Program-made: the position numbers and the translations under genes
Origin: Paramecium tetraurelia
Taxonomy: Eukaryota; Ciliophora; Oligohymenophorea; Peniculida; Parameciidae
DNA: 64,000 nt
Assembly: GCF_000165425.1 (NCBI RefSeq)
Contig: NW_001799433.1
Span: forward strand, 383,181-447,180
Direction: 5' to 3'
In this document: positions 1 through 12,391 of the stretch, piece by piece
Numbering within the stretch: position 1 is the stretch's first letter
How the letters are laid out: each line of letters starts with the position of its first letter
The notes under the pieces: model-generated
Database searches by the model: none
Told to the model about the DNA's origin: nothing
The model's input: only the letters and a program-made list of their open reading frames with translations

Positions 1-1587
1 AAAAGAATGTGCCAGAAAATTAACTACTACTTCTTTTGGCTGACAGTGACAGCTAATAATATTGCACTTCAGTTATTGAAGAATATTTCTTTAGATCATT
101 AATTCTAGAATTCTTTTCATCCCCAATTTCAATTTGACTGTTGTATTTTGACTCAAGTTCAGCAAGATTTAATTGATGAATGACATTCTTTATCAATTAT
201 TAGCTAGAATTCTATATTGCTTAGGTACTAAATTCACTATTTTAATCAACAAAAGGATGCTGTAATGCTTAGATAGCATTGATTCTATTCTTTCCATTTT
301 TATTCAACATTTTTCTTAATAGATCCTAACATAGATTCAATAAAATACTAATGATTATTCTGTTATATAATTCCCATCCTAATGCAATTCTAAATTCATA
401 TGACAGTGTCGATTTGATCTCAAAACTTCCTCAAAATTCTACCCTTGAAACAAACTTTGTCCCGTGAGTAATCTATAGAGTATACAGCCAGCAGAAAAGA
501 TATCAACTCTACAATTGTACTTTTAACCATTTCTTGAACTTAATACTTCAGGGGCTACATAACCTGGTGTGCCACACTTTCGAAATAAATATCTTTTATA
601 GATTTAGTTAAATACTTTTCTTGTAATTCTGAAGTAGCAAGACCAAAATCTACCAAAATCAACGAAGAATAATCGTTTTTTCTAGCAAACATTAAATTAT
701 CAGGTTTTAAGTCTCGATGAATTATCTATTATTTATATATATTTATACTCTATGGGAATGGAGAATCTTTAAATTGGTGAGCAATTTCCACATTATCATT
801 TTTATACTGTGAATTGGCAATCGTTTCTCAGGCAAGGTCTAATTTGTATTGATTTAAATTTACCTTTGCTTTTTCTAATTCTCCGGTCAAACTCAACCCC
901 TCCAAATAAGAAGTTACTAAATAAAAGGTGCTGTCACCTGCATAGATTTCCTTCAAAACCAAGAAATTTTACTCATATTGTGATAATGTTTTTAGGATTT
1001 GAACTTCAGATTAAAATGCCTACTAATCTTCTAATTAATAAATACCATTCCATCGCCATGCTCTTAATTCTGCAAAAAAGACTTTTAGATTGCCTTAACT
1101 GCATAAACTCTTTTATCTAAAACATTTCTTGCACTGTACACCTTAAGACTTAGATAAATTTATATACTTTTGCTGAACTACCTTTACCGACCTAAAATAT
1201 GGGTTTAAATAAGTCTCCGATGCCCTCAAACATCACCTTTCCTGTGAGAATTTCTTTAAATCTTAAATTATTCAAACTTAAAAGTACTTTAAGAGGTCCT
1301 TTGCTTATGCGTGGAAAATTTTTTTTCCCGTTTAATAATCGATTTCAAAGTACTCCAATTCTTATCTATTCTTGTTTATCTCCCAGTTAATTTTTGTATC
1401 AAGATTGAGTGTAATCCTATATTTAGGATTGGGGCAATCTGGTGTCTAAAAATATTTTATGGCTTTTTACTGCTCCTATCGTTACTATGTCATCAAAAAC
1501 CGTAATGTGATAGGTTACATCCTTAAAAAAGTGCTTTCTAATTCCCTAAAATTTGAATCTTGCTTCTTTATAGTCAATTGAATCCAT
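1..1587 (-). CDS. Protein kinase (CAMK-like) with N-terminal extension, 3' end outside window
   Basis: Serine/threonine kinase reading leftwards off the window edge. After an N-terminal extension of about 120 residues comes the glycine loop (VGKGSSAKVY), the catalytic lysine (VYAVKAI), HRDLKPDN on the minus strand near 720, DFGLA near 640, CGTPGYVAPE near 580, and the subdomain XI region with HPFVD near 250. All key residues are present, so it should be active. Six introns of 23-26 nt restore one frame; two of them end in AAG (one at 1262-1287). The start is the first Met of the extension (1587), just before a stretch resembling the PH-like N-terminus seen in many Paramecium kinases; that comparison is from memory. 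The C-terminal tail is Ser- and Gln-rich and is cut off at position 1. The substrate is not predictable. Confidence 0.9.
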
Positions 1588-4122
1588 AAATTATTAAGTA
1601 GTTTTAAAAAAATAATTGAATTGTTATTGGATATAACATTAAATATTTGGGCTTTGCCTCGTTTTTTTTACAAATTTATCTACTTAAAGCAAAAATATCA
1701 ACAAGATTAATTACAGCTTCAATTTAATGAAAAACTCACATTTATATTTAGTTCCACAGGTTTTGTCTTAACAACATTTATAATATCTAATAAGAAATTG
1801 GAAGCATTTAAAGAAAAGAGATGCTATTTTATTTATACAGTTAAGTTATTATATTTTATTCATGTTAAAATAAATCAGTTCATTAAATATAATTTAGATC
1901 TCTTTAATGATCTACATATTCAAACCTTGTGAACCAAATTAAACAAAAATAATAAATCATTGAAGTTTAGAGGATATTGTAGTCAACTTTTGGTTGTTTT
2001 GCATTTATGTAGATTAAATATATGTTATAAATAAAAAATAAACATAAAAATTAAAATAAATTTATATATTTTTGACTTTTATCTGAATGATCAAAATTAT
2101 AATAAATTGTTTTCTATAAATTAATTTCCACTAAATCAAATAAATCTACAATCTATAGAACATGCAATAATGAAATTCAGAAATTCAAGATGTGATAGAA
2201 AATTGAGAAACTAGCGACTTTATAGTATTTGAGGGTTTCTAATTCATTTCGAGTAATTTGGTTTGAAAAATAAAACCGATGCTTATTAAAATTTTAGGTT
2301 CACATATAACTATATTAATTGTGAATATTTTTAATAATCAATTAATTATGGATTCTTAATTAAAACATAGTGTTGTTTAAAACAGATAACTAATTAATTT
2401 ATGAAAGAGTATTGCATTTTCTGTATTGAGGTGTTAAAAATGGTTTCTATATTTTTAAGAATTTCTCGTTTTGAAAATGGTTTTTAATTATTACTGATTA
2501 CAAATTATAGAAATTTGGACTTTTATTTATGAATTTTAGAAATCACTTTATATATCCATACAATTTAATTATATTCAACTTTTGCAATTAAAATATTATT
2601 ATCTCCAAAACAATTACCTTTAAATTGAAAAATATCAATATTTTAATCTATCAATATTTTGAAGCGTAAAAGAGGCAAGGTATGGTATTACTAAGTTGAC
2701 ATATGCATATCTTAATTTCGAAATTTGTTCATAGATAGGGAAAACGCAAACAATAAGAACACGATTCAATTACGTACAGAATTTCAAATTATTAGATTAT
2801 GATTAAGAGAACATTTTAATTAATTTTTAATAATCTAGTTTAAGAGTAAATCTAATCAGAACGAAAGCAATTAAACATCAATTTAAACTTTATGTATGAA
2901 CCTCAAGATTATATAGCAAGAATGTAACAAATATTTGATGTAGATAGTTATAATTTTTAATGAATAAAAATTGAATTAAATACAGGAACTATTCATTTAC
3001 TGTGTGTGGTGAGTCTCCTTAGCGTTTTAATACACTTTAATAAATTTTGAAATTGAAATATTATCTTCATTAATTAATATAATGAGAATTTTAGGATTGC
3101 TAGCAATAGTTTTAATTGTTGGATCATATTGTCATTAAAGAAGAGAATAGAGATTCTTAAGATGTTTTTTGATAGTACATTTGCTAATAAATAATAAATG
3201 ATCAAAAATTATATAATAATAATTAAATACTTTTTTATATTCTAAATAATCAGAAATCCTTAGAAAAACGTAAATATATTTTAATAAGTCAATATATATA
3301 TTATTGTTCATGGCTATTACTTAAAGTAGACAATTTTGATAAATAAGCCATTTTTACCTGAAGATCATTATTCATACTACTACTTTCCAGATTAGAAATA
3401 AGTTTATTATTTGCCTTCTCTATTTTGGCTTTTAATATTAGCAATGGTTATGTCCACTTGGGATATATTCTTATAAATTCTGAAGCATTTAGTAAACCTT
3501 AAATACCACCTTGGGTTAAATATGGATATCAAGGGCCTAAAATTCCCCAACAATGAATAATAAATATGTGCATGTCTTTAAAATATAAAATAAATTGATA
3601 AATGAGAGATGGAATAAATTTATAAAACTTGAGATGTTGAAAACAATTATTTCAAGAAAGTATTATCTAATCGTTAAATTTTTAAATTGACTATTTTGAA
3701 TAAAAAAGTTCAATAGATATGCAGGTAAATGTAAGAATAGTTAATTGTTGTAAAAGTTGAAGGTGAAATTATAAAACCCTTTATTTGATTAATTACCTAA
3801 TTCAGTTACAGATGTTAATATTCCTCACAATAATGAACGATAAATTATTTACTAAGCTATCTTACTGTTGGTGGTAAATTCTAAACTAAAAATTAAAAAT
3901 ACCTAAATAAGTTTCTTTTTAATTAATGTCTTAGCTATAACATGAAATCCTTCAATAATGCTGTATTTATTATAATTTTTACTCTTATAGCAAAAGGGTT
4001 ACTCCTTTAATTAACTTGAGTTAAGGTGGAAAAGATAAAGCAAGTGAAACCAAAAAGAATTTATAATACTATTTTTATTATACTTTTATAATGTCTATTC
4101 TAATGAATTAATTTATTTATTT
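1588..4122. other. Gene-poor AT-rich stretch of 2.5 kb
   Basis: No gene could be built here with normal codon choice and short introns. Two places look slightly protein-like. At 3081 on the plus strand an ATG opens a 17-residue hydrophobic start resembling a signal peptide, but the frame closes after 36 codons. At 3300-3560 both strands are open with believable residue composition, so the coding strand cannot be chosen. The rest is AT-rich sequence without visible tandem repeats. It is far longer than the other gaps in the window. It may hold a decayed gene, a regulatory region or an unrecognised non-coding RNA; I see no positive evidence for any of these. Confidence 0.5.
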
Positions 4123-4941
4123 ATGTATTAAAAGTTTGAAACTACTCCTTTCTCATCATTTAGATAATAATACTTCAATAATTTAAGAGATTAATCCTGT
4201 TTGTTACCAGCCTTAGAAGAACTTTGTGGAGGATGTAATTAAATTAGTCATATTATCAGGGACTTAAGAGACATTGAAATCAATTTTATAGAAATTGACA
4301 AAGAAGAACTAAGCTCCATTGCCATTATTTTTTGATTCTTCTTAAGCTATGGATTCTATCTCAAATAAAAAGTAGGCTTTGGCTACAGTTTTTTAATAAT
4401 TTGATTCAAGAGGAATAGGTAGAATTGATGCTACTGAATTGTTTTCTGTTATGCTGCTTCTGTCAACGGGGGAAATTAGTTAAATTTTTTATAGTAAATA
4501 TCATTTGATATCATTAGACATCGCTGTGATTTTTGGTTCCGACAAGACTAACCATATCACTTCGGATGAATTCTTCTTTTTTATAGATTGCTTATTTAGA
4601 GGAATTTCTAAGGTGTTAATCTGCAAAGGAGAAAATAAACCCATTGGCCTAAACAAAAGATTGAATGATTAAGACATCAATAAATTTATGTAGTAGATTT
4701 TCAAGGGACAATAGAAAGTAAACAAAGATGAATTATATGCGTATTTATAAAGTTCATCAATAATAGATCGGTTAAGCAAAGTCAATAGTTGTTTGAGTTT
4801 ATAGAGTATATCTCAACTTCAATGCAAGCATCCATGGAATATACTAGACAATAGTCATTATTAATGATGAAGATAACAATGGAAGTTAAGAAATTGATGG
4901 CGTAGATGTTAGCATAAATAGATGGAACAGCCAAAAAGTGA
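4123..4941 (+). CDS. EF-hand-like protein
   Basis: A 247-residue protein once three introns (25, 24 and 26 nt) are removed; the spliced length is a multiple of three. After a short N-terminal region comes an EF-hand-like unit (FQQFDSRGIGRIDATELF), then a second weaker helix-loop-helix with GSDKTNHITSDEF, and a C-terminal part with KVNKDELYA. The first loop keeps Asp, Gly and Glu at the expected places, so calcium binding is possible; the others look weak. The first intron ends in CAG. The start at 4123 is the first Met in the frame that splices into the rest. It converges on the guanylyl cyclase gene, with 84 bp between the two stops. A calcium sensor next to a cyclase is suggestive, but ciliate neighbours are seldom functionally linked. 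It is not one of the calmodulin or centrin families I know. Confidence 0.75.
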
Positions 4942-5025
4942 TATATTATTTTTTTGTCTAAATATCATCAAGTTGATTATTATTTATTGAAATTTAAGCT
5001 CAAAATATAAAAGATAAACAAGCAA

Positions 5026-8000
5026 TCAAATATTTCTAGAATTGTCTGGACGATTTAAAATATCTGCTTTTGTTGCAAAATATGGTTAAACCTTCTTTTT
5101 GGCAACAGGAATGTCTACTTATTTACTTGGAGTAAAAATATATTCACCAGGAAAATGAATATTGATTAATCTCCTTGTGTCTTCGCTTACCATAACTTTG
5201 CCTGCTTCTCCTTAAGATTCCATTTTATTAGCAATCACTGCATCAATACCAAAAATATCATATCTTACTATATCTGTTCCAATAATACCACCATAGAATT
5301 ATCCCTAGAATTAATAAATTAAATTTATTACTGTATGTATTCCTATTCTCATATTCAAATCTTTGAAATTGACTTCCTTTCTAACTCTCTTTATAATTTC
5401 TACCATTTCTAATCCCATTTCTAAGACATTTTTGGCTTCTTATCCTGGATGTCTTTGTTCCATATCATTTATTCCCAATACAACATAGCAATCTCCAATA
5501 GTGTATACCTTATAAACATTCTGCTATAAGCATTCCTTATCAAAGGATGTCATCAATTCCCTTAGCATCTTTACTACCTATTCAGCTGAGACCTTTGCTG
5601 AGTATGCTGTGAATCCACTTATATCAGCAAACAAAAGAGTTGCATCTATTAAAACATCTGATAATTCTAATTTAATTTTGCTATTCTAGTAGAATCTTGT
5701 TAAAATGTGAGATGGTAATAAATTGGTTAATAAAGAGTCTCTTTGCTCTTTTTTCAAATTTTCATTTGCAGCACTATTGAAATTTTTAATTGTCAATTCA
5801 AAATTGTTATGTGATACTATTACCAAGATTATGGTTGATAACACTATAAATACTAATAAATTATTATGTTCATGCAGTAGTAGCTAAACAAACCATGCAG
5901 CTTATTGCAATAAAATATAGAAAAACATATATTTGAATTTTAATGATTATTGGTTTACAGCCGAAAATGCAAAGAAATAGGCTTCAGCATTATCAGATAT
6001 AAGGAATCTCTGTTAATTGTTAAAAGTAACAAAGAACATTGTTAAAAATGCACTCACATAGTAGAGACCAGTTAAAGCTAAATCTAGATTATGCATATTA
6101 TATTTCTTCAATCTACTAGTTATAAAGTACAAAATTATTAAGTATAAACTTAAGAACATTCTAACAATATATATAGTTAGTCCATCTTATCCTGAATCTA
6201 TCAATTATATTTATGCCTTAAATAAAGTATAGACAATAGTCATGGGATAAAAGATATCCTTTAAAGCTGATCTGACTTCTTAATAATACTATTCAAACTG
6301 CATGACTATAATTGCTTCATTACATTTTTCATATTCAAGTGTTAACTTCTTATATTTAAGAACTTCTAAATCCATGACTTTTTTTACTCTTTCACTTTTG
6401 ACTTCTTATTCTGGACCATCAACATCGTTATCAGAAACTCCAATAATTCTGTTTTCAGGATCCTTTTCTACTTATTTCATTTAGATTTCATCTTCCTTTG
6501 TCTCTTCCCAGTCATTTGTGTTATAATCAGTTTTTTAAATGACTTAGGATTTAGACCTGTCTTTCCATACAGTCTCACTCATAGAAGTCACTTCTTCTTT
6601 GATGGTACCCTTTTTGATTCCCCTTGTAGGTTCAGCTCCTTTTTTCTTCCTTGGGATTTTCAAATATTGCGAGCCTTGCATCGGATGATTCATGATTTTA
6701 GATCTACGTCCATATTCCTTTGTTGTTAAATGATCATTTACCGATGATGGAGGAGAAATATCCTTATAAGTCTACTTCAACTATGTGGCTCGAGTATTAT
6801 TTGTGATATGAGTTTTAAAAGTGAGTAGTCTCCCATTTTTCTAGCCTTCTTAAAACTTCACTTATGATAGATGCTTTTTAGTCTGTAATTTCCTTTGAGT
6901 GACTTAATGGACAGTCAACATACCTTTTCCTTTGGCCTCTACTTCCCTTGTTGTGAAAAGAAACTCAGTGTCCTTGACACGTTCATAAGCCTCATTTGAT
7001 ATTGTTATTCTGCCTACTTATCCAGTTGAACACATTCTTGATGCAGTGTTGACTGTATCTCCAATCAATGAAAATTAAGGCTTATGATATCCAATTACAC
7101 CTGCAATCACTTATCCATAATGGATACCAATTTTGATTTTTAATTTGAATAATTTAACAACCTCCTGATCTTTGTATTCATATCTGAATTCAGACACTGC
7201 CTTTAAGAAATCCAATGACAATTCTAATGCAATAGCAGTTTCATTTTTCTTCTGCTGATTCAATCCATCTTTATTATTTTCAATCTCTGTTGATTTCAAT
7301 CCTGAACATGCCATGTAAGTCTTACCTACAGTTTCAATCTTCTACACTCCATATTATAAACATATTTTATCCAAGACTCTAAAAATGTCATCCAAAAATG
7401 TTACAACCTACCGTTGTTTAGATTAAAGGATTTTATCGAATTCACAAATTTCTAAAAATATAATTGACACTGATCCTTAATTCTCTTCTATTTCAGTCTC
7501 CTCTGATTGCTCAATCTTTTCATAGATAAATGCAGGCAACAAAGACTTCAAGATCTAATTGGTTTATTCTTGTTATGTTTACAAGGCTTAGTCAAATAAA
7601 AACACTAATCTTTAAAATCGTTAAAACTAAAATAATATTATTTCTTACATTATAATGAGTATAATTGGATAACAAATTCAAAAAGAATAAAAGAACATAT
7701 AAAGTGATAAATTCTACTCTGAATGTTGATGTCTCTGAATCTGAAATCACCTGAATATCGTAAAAGTTTGCCACTCTTATTGTGTAATTTATAAAAAATA
7801 TCAATGTCAAAATTATTGGATAATATAAAGGAGGAGGAAATATATCCCAGGCTAAAAATTATTAATATAACAACTGTCCAAAAGTGCTAAAGTAATATTA
7901 GCTTTTATCCTCGGGAAGTGTAACACTCAAAAAATGATCCAAAATCAACACTATTGGAATAAAGAAATATGCTTCAATAGTGCCCCATTTTATTTGAAAT

Positions 8001-11000
8001 GCTGCTAAATCTGTTTATTTCTTTTCAACAATGTGAGTAACAATGAATATTAAAATCCAAATCACCATAAAGATTGCCCAAAGTATATTGAGTATTGTAT
8101 CTTCAACTGTCAAAAATGGAGACCATGCTATTACACTACTAACTCTTAACACAATAAAAAGAACTAAAACAACTTCTCTCCTCTATTAATAATAGTATTA
8201 AACCTTGAATTGTCTAAATTACTTCTCATAATTATGATTCTTGAATACAAGTGATAATTTAGAATATTCACCATTAAATGACTAAGTTTTCTCACTTTCA
8301 AATAAAGATCTAATGAAAGGATCAATGGATACATTCTCAAATACTTTTTTAATTTTTCTAAAGAATTATCGATTTATTTTAATGTGATTTAACATAGAAA
8401 ATTATGTGACAGACTCTTATGCTATTTTACCTGATTAATTCTTCATAGCATTCTCCATGTATTTTACAAAGTTTATTATGATTCTTGGGGTAAAAATTGA
8501 ATCCCTTGTTTATTTTATTATTTGATCGATTGTAATGATGATTACTACTCCTGTAAGAATACCAATAATGAATTACCATTTGAATATATTCCTAATTATT
8601 TAAACACGTTGATCAGATTCGACAACTATTGCGAATGAAAGAATGAGCAAACCTAAAGTGATGATGAAATTCCAAATTATCTTTCCAAATGGAACATTTA
8701 AATGAATCATTTGAGAAGTACCAAAAGCAAAAACACAAAACAGCTAAAATAAAAACATCAAGTGAGCAAGATTGTTAGGATCAGATGTAAAAAACATCAT
8801 AAACTCAGCAAATATATAAGTGTTCATAAACCCAGTTAGGGCTGCAGATATAACCACTTCAAAAAACAATTCTTATAACCATCTAAAATTAGATTTAAAA
8901 CATTTATAAGCTTAAGGTTAATATTGGGGGAGCATCAATTCAATTTATTCATGGCTTGATCTATCTTCAAATGAAGGTAGCAAACCATTAATAATAATAT
9001 GAATCTATAGTGCTAATAAATATACAACATGTTCTTCTATATAAAGTGTTCTTCTCACACAAACAAATAAAGTAAATATAATTAATTGATATAAACTGAT
9101 TTTTGTACACATTACCGTTAGTTGACTAAGATGCATAGGAAGGATCTTAGCAAAATATAATACTAATTATTTAATGTGCTGTAAATCATTTACTTATATG
9201 TTTTGATAAGCTATTTTTAATGATCGTTTTTCTTTTGAAAATTAAATAGTAGCATTTGCATGTGAATTCATATTAAAATCATCAACTGAATCTGAAATTG
9301 TTAAAAGAGTATTGCTGGGTTCCATAATCTTAGAGACTGCTTTTGTAATCAATTCTTTGTCAGCAGGAGAGCAATCATAAGCAATTACAGTTTTAAGGAT
9401 TAAAGCAATAAAAAGAAAATGGCTTTTCGTATAATCATCACTAAAAATTGGTTTAATGGATTTTCCATTGACTAATAGAAAAACTTTTTACAAAGGTTCT
9501 TCTCCCTTCTTTGATTTCAAAATCATGTTTTCATCAAAAGTAGCCTTTTTGGAAATACCACTTCTTTTCATTTCAGAAAATGATTTTTAACTGTTAAATG
9601 ATTTAGATGTAGACTCATTTTATTGACTTTCATCTTCTTTTAATAGTTGTTTTCTAATAAATAATAATTGGGACTTAATTTATAATTTTAACTTTTCTTC
9701 ATCTTCTTCATCAATTCTTAATAAAGTATTACTATTATTGACAATACCAACATGGTTAGCAGCGGAAAGTGTTTACATCTTCTTGTCCCCACTTAATATC
9801 CATTATGAGATGCCAAGATTCTTAAAAGTCTTAACTTAAGCATAAGCCCCTGGGTTTTGATCTTCTTTTAGACAAATTAATCCATAATAATCCAAATCCT
9901 TAATAAGTTCTTTATCATGATGTGTCATTTCCATCGTATCAAAACTAACTTCTTAATATTTGTTTTTATTCTTAACAGATTCTTCAGGTACATCTTTGCC
10001 AGCATAAACTATAAATCTATAACCAGATTGAGCTTGATGAGTGATTTATTTCTCAAGATTTACTCTTTTTTTTTATGATAATTTACACTTATCCAAAAGT
10101 CCTAGATTTTCACTTTTAACATACAATTTTAATGAACCTCCTTTTTGACTTCTTTCTGTTCCTTGTCTGTCATATTGACCTCCTTGATTCCTCAATCTTT
10201 GCTAAATAGGTTTCATAAAAATTGCAAATGTATCATTATCACTGACTTTTTTATATACTAAGTATCGTTCACTTAAACCTTTAGCACTAATTTCATAACA
10301 TATTCTTTTGTTAAGGAGACCTGCACAATTAAATTCAAACTGATATTACTTGGCAAATTTAATTACAGATTCTTGATACTCCTCAGTGTTTTCATTTAAG
10401 AAGTTTTAAGGATTCATACTAGGATGTTCATTCATAATTCCAGAAATCCCCATCATTTAGCTATTTTTATCTCTGTTGGGTTTGTTTTAAGGTTTTGAAT
10501 ATTTGGTTTTAACATCTTAACATAAAATCAAAGATCTCATAAAATTGTCTGCCTATTTCTCTCCTAATCTTATGATTTCTAATAAATCTTTTCTTTATTC
10601 TTGATCCTAATCTCCACTATCACTGTCAGATTATTATTGTTGTTCATCCTCATTAATTTAAGATTCGCACAATTTCACTTCTTTTCTTATGTCATTCGAA
10701 GAAGTTAACGGTGAAGGAGATAAAAAAGAGCCATTTGCTACTTCCTGAGCTTATTCTAAATTCCGTTACAAAATTCTGGGTTCTCTTCTATTTATTGTTA
10801 TCAATCTACTATTATTATTAAATGTTCTTCGATTATTTCTATTAGTTTATATTTGCTTTTCTGGAGAGGAGAGCTCTTCATCCATACTTTACTCATTTTG
10901 TGGTCTTATTTATTCTGGTTATCTAATGAAATGAGGATTGAAATTGAAAACCATATTTCTGGATTCTGGTTCTTCCTCATTAAAGACTGCATCATCTTAA

Positions 11001-12391
11001 TTAAAGCTAATTGCTTCGTCGTGTTATGATTATAATCTGCTCTTTACTGAATGATGGCTTCCTGGATTCTAAATCATTCTCTCGCTCTTTTAAAGTGAAC
11101 CAATCCCTATATTATTTTCCTCCTATTCATCCTGTTCTTCAAGTATTTCTTACATGTTATTGTGTTGAGGTTATGAGGTCTTTAATTGTCTATATCTCTT
11201 TGTAGAATTTCTTATGCCTACTCCATTAATAAGATTGTAGAAGTAAACTCCACAAATCACTCCACAAAGCATTGTGTTCGTGTTTGTCAAAGTACCAGTT
11301 TTATCGTAAATACAATGATCTATCTTAGTCAAAGTTAGCAATTCGGACGAATGAGATATTATTATGTTTTTGTTCTTTTCAAAGATGTTATTAAAAAATT
11401 AAAATGTTAATTCACATAATCCAGTTATTATACAGGGATGTACAAATGTTATGCTCTAAAATATTCTACATAAAGTATTATAGATTGTAAAATCCTATGG
11501 AATTTTTTGAAATCTAATTATTATTGTAATGCAAAATGCCAATTGTATAAAGTATAAAAGGCTGAAAATTCGAGAAAATTTCATTAAGTATCTATCAAAA
11601 TGAGTAGTGGACTTCTTAAAACAATTATGCCACATTTTAATCACATCTTCATCATCATGACTGATCACTATCCCCACTACCCAATCTGTATTTATTATCA
11701 TACTACTTTGATTCACTATATTCCTATAGTCCAAATACTCACCCTTTGGATCTTTTTGTAACTTAATGAAACCTCTGAATTAATTGTCATTAGTGTCCAA
11801 ATGATCAAATTCTATTTTACCTGTCATTATTCTCTTATAATAGATTAAAGTTTGATTTTTTTATTAATCGGAAGTAGATGTTAATTTTATTGACTGCTTC
11901 TAAGTCATATGAGTCATCCCTTCTTTCTCAGATGTCTACACCATAAATTTCTCCTCTTAAGAATTTAAAATCAATATGCTCATAGGACTTGGCTGATGTC
12001 TCTTCAAGAAAATTAGATTTCCTACTGTCACATTCCTTTTAGGGCATTTGCTGATATGGCATTTGGGATCCCATCCAATCACATATACAGTTTAGTTGAA
12101 ATATTCATTCACTTGTCTCAAGGCCTTACAAATTTATTGATAAAGCTTATAAGATGACATGAATAGATTTCCTGCCAATTAAATTATACAAATAAACAAC
12201 TATTAATCTGCTCGAAAACTTGCTGAAAGAATTATTACAACAAACAGCCATAGATTAAACCCCTATTTCAACCAATCAATAAAGTGAAGTAAACAAGTTT
12301 TTACAATCTAATTATTTTTAATTATTTCATACTAATCCTCTAAGCATTTAATTTGGATCTCTCTTAAACTGTTAATTTTAAGGATAACCAT
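5026..12391 (-). CDS. Guanylyl cyclase with N-terminal P4-ATPase domain
   Basis: A protein of about 2,400 residues. The N-terminal third is a P4-type ATPase (lipid flippase) domain: it begins with the family's membrane entry (NNQIVKTCLLHFIDWLKQGF) and has the phosphorylation motif DKTGTLT at 11285-11305. The C-terminal half carries two class III cyclase domains, about 6900-7480 and 5100-5690, each preceded by clustered hydrophobic segments. The C-terminal one (LLFADISGF, TIGDCY) keeps both metal-binding Asp. The first (IIFLEICEFD, KIGIHYG, LIGDTVNTASR) differs at the first metal site, so the pair is probably asymmetric, as in mammalian adenylyl cyclases. This architecture is known from ciliates and Plasmodium. 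It would make cGMP at a membrane. A 27-nt intron near 5310 is clear; others must exist. The start at 12391 was chosen because TGA closes the frame upstream. Confidence 0.92.

Noticed and set aside
11011-11205. Plus-strand open frame of 64 codons
   Set aside because: It lies opposite the ATPase part of the cyclase gene, which is supported by motifs.
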